From assembly GCF_000784735.1 (NCBI RefSeq), contig NZ_JSYG01000011.1, forward strand, positions 43,051-107,050: a stretch of DNA of 64,000 nucleotides. The letters are read 5' to 3'. Every line of letters begins with the position of its first letter. Position 1 is the stretch's first letter. This document shows, piece after piece, positions 27,301 through 36,247 of this stretch. The stretch is from Dickeya undicola (GTDB lineage: Bacteria > Pseudomonadota > Gammaproteobacteria > Enterobacterales > Enterobacteriaceae). A program made the translations under genes and the position numbers. The notes beneath the pieces were generated by a model. The model was not told where the DNA came from, ran no database searches, and saw nothing but the letters and a program-made list of their open reading frames with translations.

Positions 27301-28143
27301 GATGGCGACGGTTTTGGTGCCTTTGTAGCGCACTTCAGCAAAGAAGTGCGCGTCTGGGGTACGGGTCTGCGGGACGTTGGAACCCCAGGCGATGATGTAG
27401 GACGAATTGTACCAATCGGCTGATTCTGGTACGTCGGTCTGTTCGCCCCAGGTCTGCGGCGACGCCGGTGGCAGGTCGCAGTACCAGTCGTAAAAACTGA
27501 GGCACACCCCGCCCATCAGGGACAAATAGCGCGCGCCAGCAGCGTAAGACACCATCGACATCGCCGGAATCGGTGAAAAACCGATCACCCGGTCCGGGCC
27601 GAAGGTTTTGGCGGTATACACGTTGGCGGCGGCGATCAGTTCATTCACCTCCTGCCAGTCGGCACGCACAAAACCGCCGCGCCCGCGCACCTGCTTATAT
27701 TGCTGTGTTTTGCTCGCGTCACCGACGATTGACGCCCAGGCATCCACCGGGTCGGCGTGATGCTGACGCGCCTCGCGCCACAGTTTCATCAGGCGTTTGC
27801 GCACCATCGGATATTTCAGCCGGTTGGCGCTGTAGAGATACCAGGAGTAGCTGGCACCGCGCGGGCAACCACGCGGCTCGTGATTCGGCAGGTCCGGACG
27901 GGTGCGGGGGTAATCGGTTTGCTGTGTCTCCCAGGTGACCAGCCCGTTTTTGACATAAATCTTCCAGCTGCATGAACCGGTGCAGTTAACGCCATGCGTC
28001 GAGCGCACCACCTTGTCATGTTGCCAGCGGCTGCGGTAGCCATCCTCCCAGTCACGGTTGGTATTGAGTGTTTGGCCGTGATCGCCAGAAAACGGCTCGG
28101 TCACTTGTTTGAAATAGCGTAACCGGTCAAGAAACTTGCTCAT
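24355..28143 (-). CDS. narG: Respiratory nitrate reductase alpha subunit (molybdoenzyme)
   Basis: Catalytic subunit that reduces nitrate to nitrite in the cytoplasm during anaerobic respiration. At 1262 aa it is full length (E. coli 1247). It starts MSKFLDRLRYFKQ, as in NarG. The FS0 cluster motif is HGVNCTGSCSW with a later Cys in PRGCPRGASYSW (a histidine as first ligand is characteristic). The molybdenum-ligand Asp lies in YNSSYIIAWGSNVPQTRTPDAHF, and GGSG-type pterin segments follow. It is the first gene of the narGHJI operon. Upstream there is an FNR-type site at 28293-28306. NarK is not adjacent, unlike in E. coli. Confidence 0.97.
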   Translation of the reverse strand: MSKFLDRLRYFKQVTEPFSGDHGQTLNTNRDWEDGYRSRWQHDKVVRSTHGVNCTGSCSWKIYVKNGLVTWETQQTDYPRTRPDLPNHEPRGCPRGASYSWYLYSANRLKYPMVRKRLMKLWREARQHHADPVDAWASIVGDASKTQQYKQVRGRGGFVRADWQEVNELIAAANVYTAKTFGPDRVIGFSPIPAMSMVSYAAGARYLSLMGGVCLSFYDWYCDLPPASPQTWGEQTDVPESADWYNSSYIIAWGSNVPQTRTPDAHFFAEVRYKGTKTVAITPDYAEIAKLCDQWLNPKQGTDSALALAMGHVILNEFHLKQPRQYFTDYVRRYTDMPMLVLLEPRADGSYAAGRLLRAADLVGKLGQQNNPEWKTVAIDEPTGELVAPQGSIGYRWGEQGKWNLEQREGSAQRDVNLQLSLLGKHDDVVSVGFPYFGGASSEHFASVALDEVLLHQLPVKRLTLADGQLALVTSVYDLTLANYGVDRGLDDAQCATGDDQVTDYDQVKAYTPAWAEQVTGVSRQNIIRIAREFADNADKTHGRSMIIVGAGMNHWYHLDMNYRGLINMLIFCGCVGQSGGGWAHYVGQEKLRPQTGWLPLAFGLDWQRPPRHMNSTSFFYNHSSQWRYETIAPQELLSPLADRSRFSGSLIDFNVRAERMGWLPSAPQLGVNPLRIAEQAAAVGMSPQDYTVAELKAGRLRFAAEQPDDPQNFPRNLFIWRSNLLGSSGKGHEYMLKYLLGTEHGIQGQDLGQQGGVTPEEVEWRAQGGEGKLDLVVTLDFRMSSTCLYSDIVLPTATWYEKDDMNTSDMHPFIHPLSAAVDPAWESKTDWDIYKGLAKTFSRVCQGHLGVETDVVTLPIQHDSAAEMAQPLGVKDWKKGECDLIPGKTAPHIMTVERDYPNLYTRFTALGPLLDKLGNGGKGISWNTQTEVDFLKRLNRVQEDGPAAGRPRIDTAIDAAEVILSLAPETNGQVAVKAWSALSTVTGRDHTHLAHPKEDEKIRFRDIQAQPRKIISSPTWSGLEDEHVSYNACYTNVHELIPWRTLSGRQQLYQDHEWMRAFGESLLVYRPPVDTRAAQPLLNKKPNGNPEKALNFLTPHQKWGIHSTYSENLLMLTLGRGGPIVWLSEDDARELTIADNDWVEVFNANGALTARAVVSQRIPSGMTMMYHAQERLVNLPGSEVTGQRGGIHNSVTRVCPKPTHMIGGYAQLAYGFNYYGTVGSNRDEFVVVRKMNRIDWLDEDSHDDLSSHVQPHLQEKA

Positions 28144-28292
28144 CCGGGCTCTCCTGCTGCGGAACCTGAAGGTTCCTGTCGTTATGGAAAAGGGTCAGGC
28201 TGACCACCGACGTCGCGCGGCGTTATCGGGAAAACAGCCTGATGCTTTGCTCACTATGGACCGCAGCTTAGCCAGCCGACTCTGAGGCAGAA

Positions 28293-28306
28293 TTGACAGT
28301 GATCAA
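28293..28306. promoter_or_regulatory. FNR-type site upstream of narG
   Basis: TTGACAGTGATCAA matches TTGAT-N4-ATCAA except for one base. It lies 150 bases before narG in the region shared with the divergent reductase gene. TACC-containing sequences near 28345 and 28427 resemble, but do not fully match, NarL heptamers. The rest of 28144-28700 shows no other gene. Confidence 0.7.
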
Positions 28307-28700
28307 GCTCCATCCGCTGTTCACGCCCTCTCAGCGGGTGAAATACCACCAAAGGATTAATGCAAAAAATCTCTCTAATTAATTGAATAAAAACACAATT
28401 CAACCATTTCTCATGAAAGGGGTGGTAGGTAATTTCCGTTAAGGACTCTTTGGAGGTAGATCAGCGCTGCCCGCAGGGGAAAAGACGATACGCAACGACA
28501 TCATCAGCACAGGTCCCCAACCGATAACACGGCGAATGGAAGCGTTCACCCGGCTGAATAGATTGATCCATGGCGCACAAACCTTAATTTCCATCACATT
28601 TTATAAGGATAAAAACAGTATAATGAACGCATTCAGTGAATCTATTCACTTTGTTAAATTCAACGATTCACCCTTATGCCAACACCAGGGAGTTCCTATC

Positions 28701-30701
28701 ATGAACCCGAACCATAAAATCCTATTTGAGCCGTTTAACATTGGAAAACTGGAGATCAAAAACCGATTCGTCATGGCACCGATGGGGCCTGGTGGCCTGT
28801 GTGACGCTGACGGGTGTTTTAACGAGCGAGGCGCGGAGTACTATATTGAGCGCGCCAGAGGGGGAACCGGCCTTATCATGACCGGCGTGACCATGGTGGA
28901 AAACGATATTGAAAAATGCGCCCTGCCCTCCATGCCTTGCCCGACGTTAAATCCGCTCAATTTCATCAAAACCGCCAAAATGATGACCGAGCGAATCCAT
29001 GCCTACGGTGCCAAAATCTTCTTACAGCTCTCTGCCGGATTTGGCCGCGTCAGTATTCCCGCTATCGTCGGCCGCACCGCCGTTGCCCCGTCGCCTATTC
29101 CTCATCGCTGGTTGCCCGACGTCACCTGCCGGGAACTAACCAGAGAGGAAATTCACACGTATGTCAGAAAATTTGCGGAGTCGGCCGCCATTGCGCAAAA
29201 GGCCGGGTTTGATGGTATCGAAATACACGCGGTACACGAAGGATACTTGCTGGATCAGTTCGCCATTTCCTTCTTCAACCAACGCACGGATGAATACGGC
29301 GGCAGCCTGAGAAACCGCCTGCGATTTGCCATCGAAATTGTTCAGGCCATCAAGGCCGAATGCGGGCAGGATTACCCGGTATCACTGCGCTATAGCATCA
29401 AGAGCTTTATCAAAGACTGGCGGCAAGGCGGCTTGCCAGGCGAAACCTTCGCCGAGCAGGGACGTGATATTGAAGAAGGCATCGAGGCGGCCAAAATCCT
29501 GGAAGAAGCCGGATATGACGCCTTCAATGGTGACGTGGGTTCCTATGATTCCTGGTATTGGGCGCACCCGCCGATGTATCAGGACAAAGGCTTGTACCTG
29601 CCTTATAACGAAATTCTAAAACGCATTCTTACTGTGCCGGTCATCACCGCTGGCCGCATGGAAGACCCTGACCGGGCCAGCCATGCCATCCTCAGTGGCC
29701 AGACGGATATGATAGCTTTAGGTCGCCCTTTGCTGGCCGATGCAGAAATTCCCAATAAAATCAAAGCAGGGAAATTTCATAAGGTCCGCCCCTGTTTATC
29801 CTGTCAGGAAGGGTGTATGGGGCGTCTGGCTAAATTCGCGGCCATCTCCTGCGCCGTCAATCCAGCCTGTGGGCGGGAAAAAGACTATGCCATCGGCAAA
29901 GCGGATCAATCCAAGAAAGTCTTGATCGTCGGCGGCGGCCCGGCAGGTTGCGAAGCCGCTCGCGTTGCGGCGCTACGCGGGCACCGTGTGATTCTGCACG
30001 AGAAAGCGAACCGCCTTGGTGGCAACCTGATTCCCGGTGGTGTCCCGGACTTTAAAGAAGATGACCATCTGCTGGCTACCTGGTATCAGGACACCCTGCA
30101 AGACTTAAACGTCGACGTTCATTTTTCCAGCACAGTGACACAGGAGATGCTGCTGAACAGTGATGCCGACGCGGTTATTTTCGCCACCGGCTCCTCACCT
30201 CGCACCTTCTCCATTGGCTCAGCCCATAACGTCTATACCGCAGAAGAAGTCTTGCTCGGTAAAAAAGACCCCGGTAATCACACCATTATTATTGGTGGCG
30301 GACTGGTCGGCTGCGAAACCGCACTCTGGCTGGTCAATCAGGGCAAGCAGGTAACACTGGTCGAAATGCAGGGTGATATTCTGACCATCGGTGGCCCGCT
30401 ATGCCATGCCAATGAAGACATGCTGCGGGATCTGGTAGCGTTTAAAAACATTCGGCTGTTAACGGATACCGTGGTTTCCGGGGCAACGGATGCGGGCTTT
30501 ATTTTGAAAAACGCAGCTAATGAAGAAACCGTGCTGGCCGCTGACTCTGCGATATTAGCCATCGGCTATCACTCGCAAAAAGCATTATACGAGTCAGTAC
30601 GTAATGAATTGCCAGAAACCTATCTCTTGGGCGATGCCAAGCAGGTGCAAAATATCATGTACGCGATTTGGGATGCGTATGAGGTAGCCAAAAACATCTA
30701 A
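28701..30701 (+). CDS. NADH:flavin oxidoreductase / 2-enoate reductase family
   Basis: A 666-aa flavin iron-sulfur reductase of the 2,4-dienoyl-CoA reductase / 2-enoate reductase type (old yellow enzyme N half). An FMN-binding TIM barrel covers about residues 1-345 (FEPFNIGKLEIKNRFVMAPMGP; HAVHEGYLLDQFAISFFNQRTDEYGGSLRNRLRF). The four-cysteine [4Fe-4S] motif is CLSCQEGCMGRLAKFAAISC. The FAD/NAD(P) half has dinucleotide folds at VLIVGGGPAGCEAARVAALRG and IIIGGGLVGCETALWLV. ATG 28701 has AGGGAG upstream and matches the family N terminus; ATGs at 28623 and earlier would add unrelated residues. The substrate is an unknown alpha,beta-unsaturated compound. It is divergent from narG and followed by a convergent tetR gene. 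Confidence 0.87.
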   Translation: MNPNHKILFEPFNIGKLEIKNRFVMAPMGPGGLCDADGCFNERGAEYYIERARGGTGLIMTGVTMVENDIEKCALPSMPCPTLNPLNFIKTAKMMTERIHAYGAKIFLQLSAGFGRVSIPAIVGRTAVAPSPIPHRWLPDVTCRELTREEIHTYVRKFAESAAIAQKAGFDGIEIHAVHEGYLLDQFAISFFNQRTDEYGGSLRNRLRFAIEIVQAIKAECGQDYPVSLRYSIKSFIKDWRQGGLPGETFAEQGRDIEEGIEAAKILEEAGYDAFNGDVGSYDSWYWAHPPMYQDKGLYLPYNEILKRILTVPVITAGRMEDPDRASHAILSGQTDMIALGRPLLADAEIPNKIKAGKFHKVRPCLSCQEGCMGRLAKFAAISCAVNPACGREKDYAIGKADQSKKVLIVGGGPAGCEAARVAALRGHRVILHEKANRLGGNLIPGGVPDFKEDDHLLATWYQDTLQDLNVDVHFSSTVTQEMLLNSDADAVIFATGSSPRTFSIGSAHNVYTAEEVLLGKKDPGNHTIIIGGGLVGCETALWLVNQGKQVTLVEMQGDILTIGGPLCHANEDMLRDLVAFKNIRLLTDTVVSGATDAGFILKNAANEETVLAADSAILAIGYHSQKALYESVRNELPETYLLGDAKQVQNIMYAIWDAYEVAKNI

Positions 30702-30725
30702 TCACCGCACCGGCGGTAAGTCATG

Positions 30726-30779
30726 CTCTCGCCTGTTTTCGTTGATCGGGTATCACCATGGAAACAGGCGAATTTTTTT
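30726..30779. terminator. Terminator after the flavin reductase gene
   Basis: Stem CGCCTGTTT / AAACAGGCG with a long loop and a T7 run. It lies between the convergent reductase and TetR genes. Confidence 0.75.
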
Positions 30780-30834
30780 ATCGCAACATCGTCGAATTAT
30801 CGCAACATCCTCGAATCGCAGGACTGCTGCAACG

Positions 30835-31440
30835 TCACCGGTTACCGGGATGTGGGCACTGGATTGATACCAGCAATCTATTCATATAATTGCGCATCCC
30901 TTCCCGCAAATCAAAACCGCCATCATGCAGGCACCAGTTATAAATCAATCCTCGGGCTGAAATAAAAAGATACTGCGTAATATTTTCGGCAGAATCCGTA
31001 TTATCGATATCCCCGCTCTCCTGACCATTTTCAATGATGCGCTGTAACATCTTCTGCATATTCCGGCCTCTCATAATAAACAGCTTATTATTGCAGGTAT
31101 AAAGCTGCTTCACCGTTTGCAAACCGATCTTTAGCTGATACTGAGAATATGTGTCGAAGAACTCCAGAATCCGTTCTCGTGTTGTCGCGGTCAGGTGCTG
31201 AGAACGGTATTTATCCAGAAAATAGGTGTCTGCCTGCTCATACATTTCGACGAAGATGTCGGTTTTGGTTTTAAAATGCCGGTAAAAAGACCCGACCGAA
31301 ACACCCGCATTGGTACAGATATGGCTGATGGTAATATCGTCAATTGCCATATCCTCCATTAACCTGAGCGCACTCTCATAGAGTTTCTTTCGCGTCGCCA
31401 GGTTTCTTAACTGCCGTGTCGTTAATTTTTCTGTTGTCAT
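30835..31440 (-). CDS. TetR/AcrR-family transcriptional regulator
   Basis: A 201-aa TetR-type repressor. The helix-turn-helix is at about residues 30-55 (DDITISHICTNAGVSVGSFYRHFKTKTDIF). The C-terminal ligand domain is helical, with no recognisable specificity. It is convergent with the flavin reductase gene and upstream of nothing on its own strand, except narK 247 bases downstream of its start. Regulation of the reductase is the simplest guess, but it is not proven by any shared site I could find. The 31441-31687 stretch holds only a strong hairpin (GACGCGCCAGG / CCTGGCGCGTC, 31647-31673) behind narK. Confidence 0.87.
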   Translation of the reverse strand: MTTEKLTTRQLRNLATRKKLYESALRLMEDMAIDDITISHICTNAGVSVGSFYRHFKTKTDIFVEMYEQADTYFLDKYRSQHLTATTRERILEFFDTYSQYQLKIGLQTVKQLYTCNNKLFIMRGRNMQKMLQRIIENGQESGDIDNTDSAENITQYLFISARGLIYNWCLHDGGFDLREGMRNYMNRLLVSIQCPHPGNR

Positions 31441-31687
31441 AGGTATCCCAAATCATTGGCATCACAGGAAAGCAACAACCAGGCATCCCGTCAGCCGCCG
31501 AAAAACCGGCGCATATTCCCGACCAGCGTTATACCACTCATCAGCCATCGGCACTATATTCGGGAACGGTAATTCATTTGGGCATGGCAATTCACGGGGT
31601 ATGGGCATTTATGGGGTAGGATAGCTCAGGCCTCTTTGCCTGTGCCGACGCGCCAGGCACACCCTGGCGCGTCACACACATCAGAAC

Positions 31688-33079
31688 TCAGGCGCGCGTT
31701 TTGCGCCCGTAACACAGCCAGGTGATCAACACGCAGGCCACGTAAAACACCACGAAGATCTTCATCGCGCCAGCAGGTGACCCGGTCAGCGCCAGCGAAG
31801 TGCCGAACGCTTTGGGAATGAAGAACCCGCCGATAGCGCCCATGGCGGAGATGAACCCCAGCGCGGCCGCGGTATCCGTCACCGCGCTGCGCTGCGCATC
31901 TTCGTCGCTACCGCCCGCCGCCTTCACTCGTGTCACCGTCAAACCACGGAAAATGACCGCAATCATCTGGAAGGTTGACCCGCTCCCCAGTCCAGCCGTC
32001 AAAAACAGCAACATGAAGATGCCAAAGAACAGCGGGAAGGAGCCAGATTGGCTGTCGCCCGGTAACGCGGTGAACAACAGCACGGACAATATCGCCATCA
32101 AGGCGAAATTGACAAGCGTCACCCTAACACCACCGAAACGGTCCGACAGTATGCCCCCCACCGGACGCGCCAGCGCCCCTAGCAATGGGCCAAAAAAGGC
32201 GTAATGCAGGATGACGACATCCGGAAACTGGGTTTTCGACAGCATGGCGAAACCGGCAGAGAAACCAATAAAAGAGCCGAACGCCGACAGATATAGCACT
32301 CCGAGGATCCACAAATGCGCCCGTTTAAGCACCGGCAACTGCTGACGGAGCGACGCTTTGGCGGTAGACAGGTCATTCATGCCGAACCAGGCCGCCGCTG
32401 AGGCGATAAGCAGCAGCGGCACCCACACCCAGGGCGCATTCTGCAACATAATCTGACTACCGTCTGGCTGCGTTACCCCTTTGCCAGTAAAGCTCAGCAT
32501 CGGCAGAAAAATCACCACCGGCACCAGTAGCTGCATTACGCTAACGCCCAGATTACCGAAGCCGCCATTCAGGCCCAACGCACTGCCCTGCTGCGCTTTC
32601 GGAAAAAAGAAGCTGATATTCGCCATACTGGAAGCAAAATTAGCCCCGGCAAATCCGCATAACAGCGAGATAAGGATAAATACGCTGTAGGGCGTCTGCG
32701 AGTCTTGCACCACCACCCCCAACCACACGCATGGAATAATCAGAATCAGCGTGCTGAAGGTGGTCCAGCGGCGTCCGCCTACCAGCGGAATGATGAAGGA
32801 ATACGGCACCCGCAGCAGCGCGCCGGATACCGACGGCAAGGCGGTCAGCATAAACAGCTGGTCGGTGGTGAAATGAAACCCTACCTTGTTCAGGTTGACA
32901 GCCACTGTGCTGAACAACATCCAGACACAGAAAGCCAGCAACAAACAAGGAATGGAAATCCACAGGTTGCGTTGTGCAATACCGCGCCCCTGTGTGTGCC
33001 AGAACTGAACATCCTCCGGGCGCCATTCCCGGATAACAGTCTGCCGTGAAGCGCCTGGCGTAATGGTTGACTGCGTCAT
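31688..33079 (-). CDS. narK: Nitrate/nitrite transporter
   Basis: Inner-membrane major-facilitator transporter importing nitrate and/or exchanging it for nitrite, supplying NarG. It is 463 aa with 12 predicted spans, beginning LWISIPCLLLAFCVWMLFSTVAVNLN. The two glycine-rich nitrate signature motifs are visible (GFAGANFASSMANISFFFPKAQQGSALGLNGGFGNLG, split here over two spans, and GSGSTFQMIAVIFR). ATG 33079 has GAGG at 6 bases. It is divergent from narXL, as in E. coli, with a perfect FNR site placed for activation. Confidence 0.94.
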   Translation of the reverse strand: MTQSTITPGASRQTVIREWRPEDVQFWHTQGRGIAQRNLWISIPCLLLAFCVWMLFSTVAVNLNKVGFHFTTDQLFMLTALPSVSGALLRVPYSFIIPLVGGRRWTTFSTLILIIPCVWLGVVVQDSQTPYSVFILISLLCGFAGANFASSMANISFFFPKAQQGSALGLNGGFGNLGVSVMQLLVPVVIFLPMLSFTGKGVTQPDGSQIMLQNAPWVWVPLLLIASAAAWFGMNDLSTAKASLRQQLPVLKRAHLWILGVLYLSAFGSFIGFSAGFAMLSKTQFPDVVILHYAFFGPLLGALARPVGGILSDRFGGVRVTLVNFALMAILSVLLFTALPGDSQSGSFPLFFGIFMLLFLTAGLGSGSTFQMIAVIFRGLTVTRVKAAGGSDEDAQRSAVTDTAAALGFISAMGAIGGFFIPKAFGTSLALTGSPAGAMKIFVVFYVACVLITWLCYGRKTRA

Positions 33080-33148
33080 AACAAGCCTCGGTCAGTAAAA
33101 ATACCCCTATCACTACGCGACACATTAGAAGGTATGCCCGAAGTAAAA

Positions 33149-33162
33149 TTGATATACATCAA
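33149..33162 (-). promoter_or_regulatory. Perfect FNR site of the narK promoter
   Basis: TTGATATACATCAA is an exact TTGAT-N4-ATCAA. Its centre is 41.5 bases from a predicted start at about 33114, with -10 TAATGT (minus strand, 33122-33127), which is the class II activator position. A NarL-type heptamer TACCCAT (minus strand) lies at 33209-33215. Confidence 0.88.
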
Positions 33163-33310
33163 CGGCTTGTTGGGTAAAAAAACGCGTCCATTTTGCGCCC
33201 TCTCCCAAATGGGTAAGTGCTGATGACAAGTTAATGCCATAGTTTCATACTGTTATCGTCATTTATTTTATCACTGTACTCACCGCCTTCCTCTTATGGA
33301 AATTGAGAGG

Positions 33311-33326
33311 TACTTCTTTAGGAGTA
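33311..33326. promoter_or_regulatory. NarL/NarP 7-2-7 binding site
   Basis: TACTTCT-TT-AGGAGTA: two heptamers of the TACYYMT class in inverted orientation with a 2-base gap, the preferred NarL/NarP arrangement. Another heptamer, TACCCCT, follows at 33333-33339. It lies between narK and narX and may serve either gene. Confidence 0.7.
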
Positions 33327-33517
33327 TGGGGTTACCCCTGAAAATAAGAAAAAATGACCTTGTGATGGATACGGCTGTTCTGACGACAGTCGGCAGGGTT
33401 GGCTTTTTTGTCTAACGTATCAAAGCGTAGCACCATGCCTACGGTGTAGCAGCATCATTCCCGCAGTATAGTTTATCACACAACCGCGTTTCCATTTTCG
33501 TCACAGGTGGTTTCCCG

Positions 33518-35347
33518 ATGTTCAGAGGCTTTCGACTTCCACTCTCGTTGGTCAATCTGGTTGCGTTGCTGATGTTACTGCAAGGTCTGTTGGGGATCGC
33601 AGGCATGGTGGTTTCCAGTTGGATGTCGCAGAGCATTCAGGGTAATGCGCACGCCATCAATACCGCCGGTTCGCTGCGGATGCAGAGCTACCGGCTGCTG
33701 TCGATGGTGCCACTTAACACCAGCAGTGAACGCTACTTGCAGGAACTGGAACAGGATGAAAACGACGATGACCTGCGTCAGGCGGTCGTGCGTGAGGGGC
33801 TGAGCGAACAATTCAGCACCTTGCAACATTACTGGGCGGAACAGCTTAAACCTCGCCTGCGCCAGGCCGAACACCCGGCCGATGCTGCCGCTACGGTGGC
33901 CGATTTTGTCCACCATCTTGATGCACTGGTGCTGGCCATCGACCAGAAAACCGAGGCGCACCTGCGGCTGGTGACGCTGGTGCAGCGCGTTTTTATCGGC
34001 ATCATGCTGTCGCTATTGCTGATCACCTTTTTCTATTTGCGCCACCGCCTGCTCACCCCCTGGCGTAAGCTGGTATCGATGGCGCAGGGCATCGGTCAGG
34101 GTGAATTCCATCAGCGGGTGACGCTGCGCGGTCAGGATGAAATGAGCACGCTGGCGCAGGCGCTGAACAATATGTCGGATGAACTGTCGGCGATGTACCG
34201 CGATCTGGAACAGCGGGTGGCGGAAAAAACCGCTGACCTGCAACAGAAAAACGATACCCTGGCGTTTCTTTACCGCGTCAGTCGTCGGCTGCATACCAAC
34301 GCCCCGCTATGCAGCCGACTGTTGCCGGTGCTGGACGAGCTGAGCGCGCTGATGCCGCTGTCCGATATCCGGTTGCAGCTCTATGAAGACAATCACCAGG
34401 CACATGTGACCCCCGCTAATCTGACGCATATTCCCGACCCCGATGCCTGCCCGGATAGTCACTGCCAACGCTGCGAACGTCTTGCTCCGCACCATGAACC
34501 CGCTGAAGGCAACCCCGTCAGTTGGGATCTGCATGATAAGCTCGGCCATTATGGTGTGGTGCTGGCGCGCCTGCCTGACCACCAACACCTGACACCCGAC
34601 CAGCACCAATTGCTTAATACCTTGCTGGAGCAACTGACCAGCACGTTGGCGCTGGAGCGGCAATCCAGCCATCAGCAGCAATTGATGCTGATGGAAGAGC
34701 GCGCCACTATCGCACGGGAACTGCATGACTCTATCGCGCAATCACTCTCCTGTTTGAAGATTCAGATCAGTTGCCTGCAAATGCAGCACACGTCACTGAC
34801 GCCGGAGATACAACAACAACTGAATGCGATGCGCGATGAAACCAATACCGCTTACCGGCAGTTACGCGAATTGCTGACAACCTTCCGGCTTAAACTGTCG
34901 GAATCCGGCCTGCTGGCGGCGTTGCGGGCCACGACGGACGAATTCAGCCAGCGCCTTGGTTACGATATCGTACTAGACTACCAGTTGCCGCTACAGGCCG
35001 TGTCCGCGCATCAGGGCATTCACGTGCTACAGATTGTGCGTGAAGCGTTGAGCAATATTTACAAACATGCGCAGGCTACCGCCGTTAGCATCACCCTGCG
35101 TCAGCAACAGCGGCACATTGCGCTGCGCGTGCGCGATAACGGCATCGGCATCCGTGATGACATTGGCCGCGCTAATCATTACGGGCTGATCATCATGCGT
35201 GATCGCGCCCGAAGCTTGCACGGTGACTGCACTATTCAACGCCTTGCGTCCGGCGGCACAGAAGTCTGCGTGAGTTTTCTGGCAGACTACCGTCAGCCCG
35301 CCGTATTATCAGAAGAAGACCATTTACCAGAGGAACGCTATGACTAA
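33518..35347 (+). CDS. narX: Nitrate/nitrite sensor histidine kinase
   Basis: Inner-membrane sensor that phosphorylates NarL in nitrate. It is 609 aa. The first span is at about residues 10-32 ([25 protein letters not shown]). The periplasmic nitrate-binding P-box [20 protein letters not shown] follows. A second span ([21 protein letters not shown]), a HAMP domain, a cysteine-containing central module ([12 protein letters not shown]), and the HisKA_3 phospho-acceptor region ([18 protein letters not shown], His in RELHD) come next, then the HATPase ([21 protein letters not shown]). AGGTGG precedes the ATG at 33518. It overlaps narL by 8 bases. Confidence 0.95.
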   Translation: MFRGFRLPLSLVNLVALLMLLQGLLGIAGMVVSSWMSQSIQGNAHAINTAGSLRMQSYRLLSMVPLNTSSERYLQELEQDENDDDLRQAVVREGLSEQFSTLQHYWAEQLKPRLRQAEHPADAAATVADFVHHLDALVLAIDQKTEAHLRLVTLVQRVFIGIMLSLLLITFFYLRHRLLTPWRKLVSMAQGIGQGEFHQRVTLRGQDEMSTLAQALNNMSDELSAMYRDLEQRVAEKTADLQQKNDTLAFLYRVSRRLHTNAPLCSRLLPVLDELSALMPLSDIRLQLYEDNHQAHVTPANLTHIPDPDACPDSHCQRCERLAPHHEPAEGNPVSWDLHDKLGHYGVVLARLPDHQHLTPDQHQLLNTLLEQLTSTLALERQSSHQQQLMLMEERATIARELHDSIAQSLSCLKIQISCLQMQHTSLTPEIQQQLNAMRDETNTAYRQLRELLTTFRLKLSESGLLAALRATTDEFSQRLGYDIVLDYQLPLQAVSAHQGIHVLQIVREALSNIYKHAQATAVSITLRQQQRHIALRVRDNGIGIRDDIGRANHYGLIIMRDRARSLHGDCTIQRLASGGTEVCVSFLADYRQPAVLSEEDHLPEERYD

Positions 35348-35987
35348 CGATGCCGCCACCGTGCTGTTAATTGATGACCATCCGATGCTGCGCAACGGCG
35401 TCAAGCAACTGCTCAGTATGGCTCCCGACCTGTGTGTGGTGGCTGAAGCCAGCCACGGCGAGCAAGGCGTTACCCTGGCAGAACAGTTGGATCCGGACCT
35501 GATTTTACTGGACCTGAACATGCCTGGCATGAACGGGTTGGAAACGCTGGCCCGCTTGCGCGAAACGCCATTATCTGGGCGAGTCGTGGTGTTTACGGTT
35601 TCCAACCACGAAGAAGATGTCATCAGCGCATTTAAAAACGGTGCCGATGGTTACCTGCTCAAGGACATGGAACCAGAAGACTTGCTGGTAGCGCTGCATC
35701 AGGCCGCCGCCGGGAAAATGGTACTCAGCGATGCCCTAACGCCAGTGCTGGCAGCCAGCCTGCGGGACACACGCAGCAGCGACACACGAGATATCCAGCA
35801 ACTGACCCCACGTGAAAAGGATATCCTGAAGCTAATCGCCCAGGGTTTGCCCAACAAGGTCATCGCCCGCAAGCTAACGATTACCGAAAGCACGGTAAAA
35901 GTGCACGTCAAACATCTGCTGAAAAAAATGAAGTTGCGCTCCCGTGTAGAAGCCGCTGTCTGGGTGGTACAGGAGAAGATTTTTTAA
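35340..35987 (+). CDS. narL: Nitrate/nitrite response regulator
   Basis: DNA-binding response regulator of 215 aa. The receiver domain carries the phospho-acceptor Asp in [13 protein letters not shown] (about residue 59) and the conserved [11 protein letters not shown] and YLLKDM segments. The C-terminal LuxR-type HTH is [42 protein letters not shown]. It activates narGHJI and narK and represses alternative respiratory genes in nitrate. Its start lies within the end of narX. A GC-rich hairpin (GGCGGC / GCCGCC) follows at about 35992-36009. Confidence 0.95.
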   Translation: MTNDAATVLLIDDHPMLRNGVKQLLSMAPDLCVVAEASHGEQGVTLAEQLDPDLILLDLNMPGMNGLETLARLRETPLSGRVVVFTVSNHEEDVISAFKNGADGYLLKDMEPEDLLVALHQAAAGKMVLSDALTPVLAASLRDTRSSDTRDIQQLTPREKDILKLIAQGLPNKVIARKLTITESTVKVHVKHLLKKMKLRSRVEAAVWVVQEKIF

Positions 35988-36247
35988 CTGATGGCGGCCG
36001 GACGCCGCCAGCCAGATACCCCCGACGGTATCGCAGCCCCGGCTTTTTCATGTCAAAAATTACAGTAAAACACGCTCACCTACACTTCTATACATTAGTT
36101 TGCATCAGAAATGATAAAGTAACACTTGAACATGGTTTTTAGTACTTTATCGCCATTTTCCTAGATATTTCCCCATATTCCTTTCCTAGACTCACCTTGT
36201 TCGGCGTTTCATTGCGCTTTCGCCAGGCTTACCGAAGGAAAAAGAGA

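Noticed and set aside
26104..27423. 439-codon open frame opposite narG
   Set aside because: Antisense shadow of a highly conserved GC-rich gene; the translation has low-complexity Arg/Gln/His content and no ribosome site.
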